DNA of 64,000 nucleotides, taken from the NCBI RefSeq assembly GCF_025961475.1, contig NZ_JAOQNS010000005.1, positions 248,001-312,000 of the forward strand. Direction: 5' to 3'. Within the stretch, counting starts at the first letter, position 1. Each line of letters begins with the position of its first letter. The DNA is from Rhodobium gokarnense. Lineage in GTDB: Bacteria; Pseudomonadota; Alphaproteobacteria; Rhizobiales; Rhodobiaceae. The translations under genes and the position numbers were made by a program. The notes under the pieces were generated by a model. It did no database searches. It was not told the origin of the DNA and saw only the letters and a program-made list of their open reading frames with translations. Shown piece after piece: positions 44,314-53,700 of the stretch.

Positions 44314-45747
44314 TCAGGTGCCCGTTGCGCGCTTGTCGAGATTGGCGACGGCGTTGTTTCGGGTCCGCTGCAGGCCGTAGGCATAGTCCTCGTCGAAGAC
44401 GATGCGGGAGAAGTCGATGGCCGCGTCGAGTTTCTTGATCGGCAGGTCGCAGGTGCCGGCATCGCCGGCGCGGATGCGCTCAAGCAGCCCATAGGACAGG
44501 GTCTCCACCGACTGGCGAACGTTGCGCCAGGTCCGCGACTGCAGGTCGTTGAGGGCAAGGCTGTCGACCGCGCGACGGGCGGCGGTGAGGATGTGCAGGG
44601 CACGCGTGGCGTCGGCGACCATATGGACGTCGAGCACGCCGCTGGCATCGTCGGATACCCTGAGGATGCGCCGGACGAGGGCGATCGCCGGCTCGATCTC
44701 GATGCCGACCCGGTCCGACATCTTGCGCCGGGAAGCGGCAAGCGTCGCGCTCCACTCGCCGTATTCCTCGATCTGGATGTCGACGTCGAGGGCCCGCACG
44801 ACCTCGTGGTAGCGGTCGATCATCCCGGTCAGGGTCTCGATGTCCTTGCCGCCCTGCTGGGCTTCGGTGAAGCCCATGACCAGACGCCCGACCTCCGACA
44901 GGAGCACGTCGATGAAGGCGCGGTAGGGCGCAACGTCGATCTTTTTCACCGAATCGGCCTTTGCCAGCCCCTTGGTGACGGTGACCAGGAAGACCGCGGA
45001 CGGCAGCCGATCGAGCAATGCGGCGGCGACGAAGGCCGGGTCCTTGGGAAACGAGCCGAGGAAGGCCTTCAGGATCTTCAGCGCGTAGCCGTCCGGGGCG
45101 AAGTCCGCGGTCGTGAAACGGGCCGGCAGCTTCTTGAAGAAGGAGGCGAATTCGCGTTCGTGGGAGAGCACGGCGATGAGGTCTTCCAGATCCTCCATCT
45201 GGTCGCCGCCGCCCAGTTGGGCCGCCAGCCGCTGCTTGCCGCGCGGCACCTGCTGGATGTCCTTGAGGTGGGAGCGCATGACGCGCAGGGTCTCGGCGCG
45301 GATCTGGGCGGTCTGCTCCTCGATCTGGTCGTCGTCGATGTCGCCGGTGCCCTCGCCCTTCAGCACGGCGACCAGGGGATCGGGGGCGACGTCGCGCGAG
45401 ATCCAGCCCCAGATGCGCTCCAGGGAGGAGCGAGCGATACGGCCGCGCTGGCGCTTCTGCAACTCACCGTCGTAGAGGAACGGCTCCACCGGGCGGAAGA
45501 AGGCGCGCATGATCATGTCGGCGCGCTCGGCTTCCGTGGCGCGTTCGCGCACCACGGACCGGGCGACGGAAAGGAACAGTTTTCGCTGTGCGTCGGAAAG
45601 GCCGTTGCCGCCGGCCGTCTCCAGCTTGGCGAGGAACATCTTGCGCGCCTGCGGCGACAGGCTCAGCAGGTATGTCTTCACCTTTTCTTCGATCAGCGCT
45701 TGATTGGCCATGGAGTGCCGCCCCGGCCCCTTCGTCTCTTCCGACAT
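44314..45747 (-). CDS. unidentified cytoplasmic helical protein
   Basis: A 477-residue protein with no signal peptide and no membrane segment. It appears strongly helical, with KTYLLSLSPQARKMFLAKLE near the start, FFRPVEPFL at about 85-95, and repeated charged helices to the end. No catalytic motif or family was recognised. ATG 45747 is used; an in-frame ATG at 45711 (MANQALIEEK) may be the true start. It stands alone between the ccm operon and a lipoprotein gene. Codon use and the long conserved-looking helices support a genuine gene. Confidence 0.7.
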   Translation of the reverse strand: MSEETKGPGRHSMANQALIEEKVKTYLLSLSPQARKMFLAKLETAGGNGLSDAQRKLFLSVARSVVRERATEAERADMIMRAFFRPVEPFLYDGELQKRQRGRIARSSLERIWGWISRDVAPDPLVAVLKGEGTGDIDDDQIEEQTAQIRAETLRVMRSHLKDIQQVPRGKQRLAAQLGGGDQMEDLEDLIAVLSHEREFASFFKKLPARFTTADFAPDGYALKILKAFLGSFPKDPAFVAAALLDRLPSAVFLVTVTKGLAKADSVKKIDVAPYRAFIDVLLSEVGRLVMGFTEAQQGGKDIETLTGMIDRYHEVVRALDVDIQIEEYGEWSATLAASRRKMSDRVGIEIEPAIALVRRILRVSDDASGVLDVHMVADATRALHILTAARRAVDSLALNDLQSRTWRNVRQSVETLSYGLLERIRAGDAGTCDLPIKKLDAAIDFSRIVFDEDYAYGLQRTRNNAVANLDKRATGT

Positions 45748-45869
45748 GCTCGATTGTCTAAAAAGACGGGAAACCCCTTAAGATTTTGCTTATCGCCGAA
45801 GGAAATCAGGCGCGAAAACGGGACGCAGTCGGGCCCGGCTGCGGGATCGAATGGCGAATGGGAAAGCGG

Positions 45870-46316
45870 TCAGGAGACCGAGCGCCAAGTCTCGTTCGGC
45901 TGGCGGCAGGCGGTGCCGCGGAACACCTTGGGAGCGTCGTCGACGAAGATCGTGTGGGTATAGTCGCGGCAGCGGGAGTTGTTGATGGTGTAGGTCGGTC
46001 CGGGGATGACCTCGCCCCTGTTGCCGGAGGACGGGTTCTTCCAGGCCACCGGCGAGCCGGAGCGGTTGTACTCCAGCGCACGGAACTGCGCCTCGTAGAT
46101 CGCCTGGCGGTCCTCGTCGTCGAGCTCGGGACTGATTTCCTGGCCGATCAGCGCTTCGATGGCGGCCCCGGCCTTACTTTTGGGAACCGGCTCGCCGCTG
46201 CCGTAACGGCTCTTCAGCGAGACATCGCCGTCGGAGCTGCTCGACAGGCCGAGCGTATCGCACCCGCCGACCAGGCCGGCGAGGGTGGCGCCCACAATGA
46301 GTGCTCCGATCCGCAT
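45870..46316 (-). CDS. 17 kDa surface antigen-like lipoprotein
   Basis: A 148-residue protein starting at ATG 46316. The lipobox LVGGC ends a short signal peptide, so it should be lipidated at Cys19 and probably outer-membrane anchored. The C-terminal part has ALEYNRSGSPVAWKNPSSG and a CRDYTHTIFVDD segment ending in GTACRQPNETW. This pattern is typical of rickettsial 17 kDa antigen-like (RT0821/Lpp0805) surface proteins. Function in the envelope is unknown. It stands alone between the unknown gene and feuQ. Confidence 0.8.
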   Translation of the reverse strand: MRIGALIVGATLAGLVGGCDTLGLSSSSDGDVSLKSRYGSGEPVPKSKAGAAIEALIGQEISPELDDEDRQAIYEAQFRALEYNRSGSPVAWKNPSSGNRGEVIPGPTYTINNSRCRDYTHTIFVDDAPKVFRGTACRQPNETWRSVS

Positions 46317-46493
46317 CGTCGTCAATCCACAGTCTCGTCGCCGGAGACATCCCTTCCGGAGACGGGTCGGCAGGCCCCGCCGCCGCACGATTTCACGACC
46401 AATGGTAGCACGTTACCGACAGTGAAGCGCATGCCACGAAATGATGGCCGAATTGCGCCTAGACAGGCTAGATGGGGCCGCCCGACGCCAATG

Positions 46494-48041
46494 TCAAAGC
46501 GCCGGCAGCGAAAGTGTGGCGCGAAGGCCGCCGGCCGGCGCCGCGTCGAGGCGGATCTCGCCGCCGTAGAGGCGCGCCAGTTCGGTGACGATGGACAGGC
46601 CGAGGCCGGAACCGGGAACGGTCTCGTCGAGCCTGCGGCCGCGCTTGATCGCCTCCTCGCGTTCCGACGGCGTCAGCCCCGGCCCGTCGTCGTCGACATG
46701 GATCAGCATCATGTCGCGGTCGACCCCCGGCCGGCGCGCGGCCGCCGCGATCGTCACCGTCACCTCCGACGCCGCCCATTTGCAGGCATTGTCGACGAGG
46801 TTGCCGAGCATCTCCTCGAAATCCTGCTGCTCGCCGCGGAATGCCGGCGGCTTGCCCGCGTCGATCCTCAGCGTGACGGTCTTTTCCTCATGGATGCGAC
46901 GCATGGCGCGCACCAGGCGCTCGGTGACCGGGCCGACATCGGTGACGGCGCCGATGACCCGGCGCTGGGCGGCGATGCGGGCGCGCTCCAGGTGGCGGGT
47001 GATCTGCACGCCCATCTGCTCGGCCTGTTCGCGGACCTTGCGGGCAAAGGGCGTGTCCTCCCTGCGCGCCTCGTTGACGACGACGCTGAGCGGCGTCTTC
47101 AGGGCATGGGCGAGGTTGCCGACATGGGTGCGGGCGCGCTCCACGACCTCGCGGTTGGAATCGATGAGGGCGTTGAGCTCTTCGGCCAGCGGCTCGATCT
47201 CGGCGGGGAAGTCGCCGTGCAGGCGGTCGGCGGCGCCGGTCCGGATGGCATAGAGCGCGTTGCTCATGCGCTGCAGGGGCCTGAGGCCGACCTGGACCTG
47301 GAAGATGACGGCGACGATGATGCCGAAGCCCATCACCGCAAGGGTCAGGGCGACGGTGGAGCGGAAGGAGGCGACGTCGGCGCGGACTTCGTCGGCATTG
47401 CCGGCAACGGCGATGCGGAAGGTGCCGCGTTCGGGGAAGCTGATCTCGCGCTCAATGACGCGCAGTTCCTCGTCATTGGGGCCGGGAACGTAGCCGCGCC
47501 AGGTGCGGGTATCATCCGGCTCGGCGCCGAACCGGCTCGGCAGGGCGAGCGCATCGCCGAGCAGCGAGCCGGAGGTCATGGCAAGTCCGGTGGCGTTGTC
47601 GGAGCCGACCTGCCAGTACCAGCCCGACAGGGGCAGCTCGAAGCGCGGCTCGCCGAGGCTGCCGGGATCGGGCAGGTCGATGGTGGCGGTGTCGTCGTCG
47701 GCGTCCGGCTCGGCGTCGGGTTGCTGCGGGCCGGCATCCGGTGCGGCGGCGGCGCGCGTTTCGGCCTGTGCTTGGGATTGTGCTTCGGCTTGCGCTTCGG
47801 CCTGTGTCCCGGCTTCGGGCTCGCCCGGCGGCCCTGCCTCTGCGTCGACAGAGACCGGCGCATCGGCGCTGACCATGGCTCCGACCAGGAGCTTCAGATA
47901 GACGTTCAGCCGCTCGTCGAAGGAGCGTTCGACGGAGTTCTGGTAGACGGCGGAGAGGATGAAGCCGGCAAAGATCAGCGCCACCGCGCTCCACACGGCC
48001 GCGCCAATGAACAGTCTTGAGGAAAGCGACCTAGGCGTCAT
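46494..48041 (-). CDS. feuQ: FeuQ-like sensor histidine kinase
   Basis: A 515-residue membrane kinase starting at ATG 48041 and overlapping feuP by 11 nt. Two membrane helices (about 10-30 and 225-245) flank a periplasmic domain, followed by HAMP, HisKA with His312 in NLAHALKTPLSVV, and HATPase_c (NLVDNACKW, GSGLGLSIV). The periplasmic part contains an Ala/Gln/Glu low-complexity tract (about 75-110) that looks like a slippage-prone repeat. FeuPQ controls osmoadaptation and cyclic-glucan export in Sinorhizobium. Assignment rests on the FeuP partner, the kinase-type H box and the FeuN-like gene. Confidence 0.8.
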   Translation of the reverse strand: MTPRSLSSRLFIGAAVWSAVALIFAGFILSAVYQNSVERSFDERLNVYLKLLVGAMVSADAPVSVDAEAGPPGEPEAGTQAEAQAEAQSQAQAETRAAAAPDAGPQQPDAEPDADDDTATIDLPDPGSLGEPRFELPLSGWYWQVGSDNATGLAMTSGSLLGDALALPSRFGAEPDDTRTWRGYVPGPNDEELRVIEREISFPERGTFRIAVAGNADEVRADVASFRSTVALTLAVMGFGIIVAVIFQVQVGLRPLQRMSNALYAIRTGAADRLHGDFPAEIEPLAEELNALIDSNREVVERARTHVGNLAHALKTPLSVVVNEARREDTPFARKVREQAEQMGVQITRHLERARIAAQRRVIGAVTDVGPVTERLVRAMRRIHEEKTVTLRIDAGKPPAFRGEQQDFEEMLGNLVDNACKWAASEVTVTIAAAARRPGVDRDMMLIHVDDDGPGLTPSEREEAIKRGRRLDETVPGSGLGLSIVTELARLYGGEIRLDAAPAGGLRATLSLPAL

Positions 48042-48702
48042 TCGCCGGCGCCGATATCCGGTAACCGAGCCCGCGCACCGTCTCGATGACATCGACCGCG
48101 AGCTTGCGCCTGAGGCGCCCGACGAACACCTCGATGGTGTTGGAATCGCGGTCGAAATCCTGGTCGTAGAGGTGTTCGACCAGCTCGGTGCGCGAGACGA
48201 CGCGGCCCATATGGTGCATCAGGTAGGCGAGCAGGCGGTATTCGTGGGAGGTGAGCTTGACCGGATTGCCGTCGACGGTGACGCGGCCGGCGCGGGTGTC
48301 GAGCCGCAAGGTGCCGCATTCGATCTCGGCCGAGGCGTGGCCGGCGGCGCGGCGCACCAGGGCGCGCAGGCGGGCCAGCACCTCCTCCATGTGAAACGGC
48401 TTGGCGACGTAGTCGTCGGCGCCGGCGTCGATGCCGGCCACCTTGTCGCTCCAGCGGTCGCGGGCGGTCAGGATCAGCACCGGCATCGTCCGGCCCTCGC
48501 GGCGCCACTCCTCCAGCACCGAAATGCCGTCCATCTTCGGCAGGCCGATATCGAGCACCACGGCGTCGTAGGGTTCGGTGTCGCCGAGGAAGTGCCCCTC
48601 CTCGCCGTCGCTGGCGGTATCGACCGCATAGCCGGCGTCCTTCAGGGCCTCGACGAGCTGGCGATTGAGATCGGGGTCGTCCTCGACCACCAGAATACGC
48701 AC
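48031..48702 (-). CDS. feuP: FeuP-like OmpR-family response regulator
   Basis: A 223-residue regulator. The receiver domain begins MRILVVEDDPDLN with phospho-acceptor Asp51 (VVLDIGLPKMDG) and Lys in AKPFHMEE. A winged-helix domain ends in RGLGYRI. The segment LYDQDFDRDSNTIEVFVGRLRRKL is typical of the FeuP/PhoP-like subgroup. It lies 35 nt downstream of the FeuN-like gene and overlaps feuQ, giving the order FeuN-like, FeuP, FeuQ. Confidence 0.85.
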   Translation of the reverse strand: MRILVVEDDPDLNRQLVEALKDAGYAVDTASDGEEGHFLGDTEPYDAVVLDIGLPKMDGISVLEEWRREGRTMPVLILTARDRWSDKVAGIDAGADDYVAKPFHMEEVLARLRALVRRAAGHASAEIECGTLRLDTRAGRVTVDGNPVKLTSHEYRLLAYLMHHMGRVVSRTELVEHLYDQDFDRDSNTIEVFVGRLRRKLAVDVIETVRGLGYRISAPANDA

Positions 48703-48737
48703 AATCGATCTCCTTTTGAGGGCGTCACATCAGGCTG

Positions 48738-49016
48738 CTAGGGCGTCGCGCCGATGCGCTGGACCCGCACCTTGCCTTTGCGCGACAGCACGGTGACGCG
48801 ATAGAAATAGCGGCGGCCGCTCTTGCACAGCCGCGCCTTGACGATCTCGCCGCGGGCCTTGTGGCGCACCACCGACAGGCTGACGGCCTCGCCGCGGGCG
48901 ACGGCCCGGCGGGCCTGTTCGTGGTTCAGGCACTCGGCCGACGCGGCAGCCGGAAGTCCCGCCACCATCAGGACCAGCAGCACCGACAGCAGGGCCTGGC
49001 GCATCCAGTTCGTCAT
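48738..49016 (-). CDS. FeuN-like small periplasmic PepSY-type protein
   Basis: A 92-residue protein. ATG 49016 is preceded by GGAGG about 9 nt upstream. The signal peptide runs to ASA, about residue 27. The mature part, CLNHEQARRAVARGEA then RGEIVKARLCKSGRRYFYRVTVLS, resembles PepSY-type mini-domains, with two Cys residues. In Sinorhizobium the small periplasmic protein FeuN restrains the FeuQ kinase and is encoded just upstream of feuPQ; position, size and location all agree. Sequence identity to FeuN could not be checked. The longer open frame back to 49193 is judged non-coding leader. The 271 bp to the next gene probably holds its promoter. Confidence 0.65.
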   Translation of the reverse strand: MTNWMRQALLSVLLVLMVAGLPAAASAECLNHEQARRAVARGEAVSLSVVRHKARGEIVKARLCKSGRRYFYRVTVLSRKGKVRVQRIGATP

Positions 49017-49287
49017 GACGGCCGACCTCCCGGTCCGGTACGCAGGAGCAAGGGGCATTGCCGGCGGCATCGAACCGACGCCCGCCAGCACGGGCATCGC
49101 CAGACGCGCCGCGCGGTCCGGGGCTGGACCTTTTCCGCTTCCGTTTGGTGTGGGTGCCATGCCGCTTGCAGATACCGTCTCATTCATTGCCACACCCCTA
49201 TCGGGTCGCGGGTGAATGGTTCATGAATGCCGAAATGTTCCCGCCCGCACAAGTCCGTGCCCGGCCGCAGGTCCGCCGGCGGGCTGC

Positions 49288-50712
49288 TCAGAATTCGGCA
49301 TCGTAATCGAGCGTGCCGGCCCAATAGGTGCGGCCGCCGTCAAGGGACGGCGCCTGAATGGTCACCCCCAGCGGATAGATGTCCCGGGCGTCGGCCGCCC
49401 CATCGTCAAGGTTGCCGCTGATATCGATATGGATCGTCACGGCCGGGGCCGTCCGCAGGGGCACGGGCGCCGGCACGCACACCCAGGACGGCGACGCCTG
49501 GCCGCCGGAGCCGGCGTAGCCGGCCGACGAAAACGGCACGCCGGTGATGCAATAGCGCGCGCACAGCATGTATTCGAGCATGGGCGGCCGGCGCTCGAAG
49601 GGCGTTGCCAGGGGCCCGACCTCGAGCTGGACGCGGCGGAAGGACGCGGACGTCGCGGAAAGGGTGACGGCCGCGTCGCCGGTGGCACCGCCATCGACCG
49701 TCACCGTGGCGCCGCGCCGGCCGCTGCCGGCAAAGATCGTCGCCCCCGTCCCCGCCACGTCGACGATGATGTCCGCGCTCGGATCCTCCACGGAGACCGT
49801 GACCGTCTCACCGGCGAGATCCGGGTTCTCGATGACCTGGACGAGGGAGCCGGAGGCGAGCGTGACGACGCCCGCGGCAACGCTGTAGTCGGCACCGCCG
49901 GCCCCGGCCTTCCAGCGGTCGTGGCCGTAGGTGCCGGCAGCAAGCGCGCCGCCGGCAAAGCCGCGCTGGTTAACCCCGAACGCGCCGTTGATGAGGAGGT
50001 TGCGCAGGCCGCCGAGCGCGCCGCCGTTGAGCGCTGAAAGGGCCGCACCGTTCGGCAGCGTCAGGGTGCCGGTGGCCGGGTCGGCGGAAAAGGCGTCGGA
50101 CCAGGTGCTGCCGTCGGCACTGACCTTGGCGCGCAGCGCATCGTCGCCGGCAAGGCCGATCTCGGCTCGGCCCGACCAGGCGTCCTGGAACAGCAGCGAG
50201 GCGGTGTTGCCGGCCGCCTCCTTGTCGACGACGAAGCGGACGTCGCCATTGCCGCCGTCGGCCACCGCGACCGGGGCGAAGAGCACGGCGTTCGACTTCA
50301 CCGCCAGCTTGTTGGTGGCGTCCGGCGCGGTGTTGACGCCGAGGCGCTCATATTCGGCGGTGAGCGAGGCGCCGGTCTCGATGTCGACCCATTCGCTGCC
50401 GGTCCAGGCGACGAAGCTGCCCGGATCGGCGTCCCAGCAGAACCAGCCGGGCTCCGGCGTGAGGAACGTCCAGATGCCGTCGAGCCGGTGGGCGATGAGG
50501 GTGTCGCGGCCGGCCCAGGCGCCGGTGGCGCCGGCGGCGACGATGTGGCGGTCGCCCTCTTGCGGGCTTGCCGGCGGCGCCGTTCGATTGCGGTCCTTGA
50601 CGGCGAGCTGGCAGACCGCGTCGAGGCGCATCAGCGCCTCGTTGTGGGTGACGTGCTTTTGCGCCTGGGAGGCCTCGATGAGCGGGAGCTTCAGGTGGGG
50701 GGTGTCAGACAT
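49288..50712 (-). CDS. DUF2793 protein, GTA head-spike or fibre candidate
   Basis: A 474-residue protein starting at ATG 50712 and overlapping gp15 by 8 nt. The first 120 residues are a DUF2793 domain (LPLIEASQAQKHVTHNEAL, then GAWAGRDTLIAHRLDG and GWFCWDAD). The remainder looks like a beta-rich, Gly/Ala-rich fibre or receptor-binding region. A DUF2793 protein, GhsA, is a head spike of the R. capsulatus GTA. Here the gene directly follows the tail-tip gene, so a role as particle spike or fibre is a reasonable inference. It ends the cluster. Confidence 0.75.
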   Translation of the reverse strand: MSDTPHLKLPLIEASQAQKHVTHNEALMRLDAVCQLAVKDRNRTAPPASPQEGDRHIVAAGATGAWAGRDTLIAHRLDGIWTFLTPEPGWFCWDADPGSFVAWTGSEWVDIETGASLTAEYERLGVNTAPDATNKLAVKSNAVLFAPVAVADGGNGDVRFVVDKEAAGNTASLLFQDAWSGRAEIGLAGDDALRAKVSADGSTWSDAFSADPATGTLTLPNGAALSALNGGALGGLRNLLINGAFGVNQRGFAGGALAAGTYGHDRWKAGAGGADYSVAAGVVTLASGSLVQVIENPDLAGETVTVSVEDPSADIIVDVAGTGATIFAGSGRRGATVTVDGGATGDAAVTLSATSASFRRVQLEVGPLATPFERRPPMLEYMLCARYCITGVPFSSAGYAGSGGQASPSWVCVPAPVPLRTAPAVTIHIDISGNLDDGAADARDIYPLGVTIQAPSLDGGRTYWAGTLDYDAEF

Positions 50713-53700
50713 GGACGATCGCCTCGCGCTGAATGCCGGCGACACGGGCGCCGAGCTGGGTGACCCTCAGGTGATAGCTGTCTTGCAGCGCGCCGAAATC
50801 GGCGGCCTGGTCGGCGGCGGCATAAGTGACGGCCGGGCCGGTCACCTCGAAGGAACGGGCCGGCGTGCCGCCCGACAGAACCTCGACCAGATAGCGCTCG
50901 CGCTCCTCGCCAAGCGGCACGTCGCGGCCGCTCCAGCCGTCGCCGTCGATGCGGGTGCGGCGGACCCAGGAAAAGGCGACGTCGCCGCTCTCCGCGATGC
51001 GCCGGGCGCTGAGGTGTGCCGGGCTGAACGGCTTCAGGCCGCGGCCACCGGCGGCGTAGCTAACCTCGGCCATGGCAGCATCGGCGACGGTGCGCCGGGA
51101 CGGGCCGATGCGGTAGATGCGCTCAAGGTCGATCTCGTCGGTGCGGATCGGCACCTGTTCCACGGCCGCGTTGAGAACGACGAAATCGGCGCCGGCCGGA
51201 GCGCCGACCGCCATGGCGTCCTCGGTGCCGAGCTGGCCGCGCAACAACCGGGTCAGCTCGTAGGTGCTTTCGGCGACGAGGTCGGCGGCTGCGAACTGCA
51301 GCACCTCCCATGCGCCATTGGCGCAAAGGACCGCCACGGCGTTGGCGCCGGCAAGGACGGCGCTGTCGTCGCGCGAGGACAGGCTGCCGCCGATGAGGCT
51401 CACCGTCAGGGCGTTGGCGTTGTCCCAGCGCGCCAGCGGACCCGGCGCCAGCGATGCGGCGAGGCTGCCGATCGTCGCGCGCTGGGAGGGCACCGCGACG
51501 CGGCTGTAGCTCGCTCCCGTCGCCGAGCGCCAGACCGCGACCGTTCCCGGCCAGGGCCTTGCGGAGACAGCAATGCGCGGCCGGTGGTGGGGCTCGTCCG
51601 GATCGATCACCGGCAGGTCGAGCATGACCACGTCGGGCGCGCCGAAGACGGTCGGGCGGGCCTGCTTGCCGATCGCTGCCGGCGCCGGCGCCGGCCGGAA
51701 GACGTCCGGGTCGATGGTGCGGGCGGAGATCCGCCTCAGCCCCGCATCGGCGACCTCGGTGACCAGCAGCGGTCGGGTCACCTCCTCCTCCACGAGCGTG
51801 ACGAGGTCGCCCGGCTCGATGGCGACGCGGTCGCGCCGCAGCGCGAATTCGAAGCGCTCGCGGCCGGCCCAGGCGTCGTGCAGCAGCATCTCGGCGGTTT
51901 CCTGCATGAAGGAGGGCGGCGCGATCGCCGGCACGCTGCGGCTTTCCAGGCGCGCGCTGCCGCCCGCCGTGCGCCGTGCGGCGGCCGCGCCGCTTTCAAA
52001 GTCGCGAAGGCCATCGAAAAAGGCGATCCGCACCTCGTTCGGCAGTTCCGTCTCCTGGCCCCTGGTGACGGTCATGCGCGGATCGTCGTCAGCCTCGACA
52101 GCCAGATCGTCGGCGTCGATCTCGATCCGGCTCTGGCACAGATAGTCGGCAAAGCGCAGAGCCCGGCCGCTGTCGACGGCGGAGAAATGGAAGGTGGCGG
52201 CGAGCGGCTCCAGGATGTCACGGGCGCTCTGCGGACTGTCGACGACATAGCCGTCAAGGACGCCGGACACACCGGCGATCTCGAAATCGTCGACCTCGTG
52301 CTCGTCCAGCACCGCCTCGATGAGGGCGGCGAGCGTGACGCCGCCGAGGCGGCCGGTCAGCCAGTGGCCGAGATGCCAGTTGTCTCCGTCCGACCAGACG
52401 TCGATGAGCGCGGGAAAGGCCGGATAGGGCCGCGCGTCCCAGGTCCAGAAATGGATGTTGTCCGGGTTCAGCATGCGCCCGCCATAGACGGACGAGATCG
52501 GGTTGGAGCCCGCCACATAGTCGGGATCGGACGGCTCCCAGTAGGACATCGTCGCTTCCAGGAAGCGGCGCTGCATGAAGTCGTCGCGGCGACCGCTGGA
52601 GAAATAGGGAAAGAAGGATTCCGAGGACTTCGGGTCGTAGAAGACGTTCGGCTGGTTGGCGCCGCGGTCGATCGCCGGACAGCCGAGCTCGGTGAACCAG
52701 ATCGGCTTGGATTCCGGCACCCAGGCCGTGTGCGAGGCGGCCTCGCTGCCGCCCGGCCGGTCGTAATGGCGGTGCGACCACCAGGCGATCAGGTCCTTGT
52801 AGCGGAACACCCAGGGCTTGCCGTGGGCGCCGTCGGTGATCGGCGAGCGGACCTGCTTGTTGCGGTCGCTCGTCGAGGCGTAATACCAGTCGAAGCCCTC
52901 GCCGCCCGCGACGTTGGCGCGCAGATAGTCAAGGTCGTAGACCGAGCAGGCGTCTGCCGTATCGTCGTGGTCGCCATCGCGCCAGTCGGCGAGCGGCATG
53001 TAATTGTCGATGCCGACCATGTCGACGGCGCTGCTCGCCCAGAGCGGGTCGAGGTGGAAATAGACATCGCCGCTGCCGTCGGTCGGCTGGTAGCCGAAAT
53101 ACTCCGACCAGTCGGCACCGTAGGTGATCTTGGTCGACGACCGCAGCACCGCGCGGACATCGCCGGCGAGATCGGTGAGCGCCTCGACGAAGGGAAAGAT
53201 CGCCGCGCCCGAGCGCACCTGGGTCATGCCGCGCATTTCCGCGCCGATCAGGAAGGCGTCGACGCCGCCGGCCTTTTCGCAAAGATGCGCGTAGTGGAGG
53301 ATCATCCGCCGATAGCTCCACTCGCTCGGCCCTGTATAGGCGACCTCGCCGCCGGCAATGGTGAAATCGTTGCGGTGGCAGGTGCCGACGAAGTTCTCCA
53401 CCTGGCTGCGGGCGGCAGAGGTCTTGTCGGGCGAGCTCCCCTCTCCCGGCGCCGGATGGCAGGTGATGCGGCCGCGCCAGGGATAGGGCGGCTGCTCGCT
53501 GCGGCCATAGGGGTCCGGCAGGCCGCTTGAGGCCTCAACGTCCATCAAGATGAAGGGATAGAAGACGACGCGGAGCCCGCGGCTCCTCAGGTCGCGGATC
53601 GCCGCCTCCACCGTCTCGTCGGACGGCGTGCCGCCATAGGCCGGGCGGCCGTTGATCTGCGAGACCAGATGGGCGTTGGCGCGGCTGAGGGTGGCGACGC

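Noticed and set aside
49931-53530. A 1199-codon plus-strand open frame opposite GTA gp15
   Set aside because: Antisense shadow of a recognised GTA tail-tip gene; biased composition and no domain seen.
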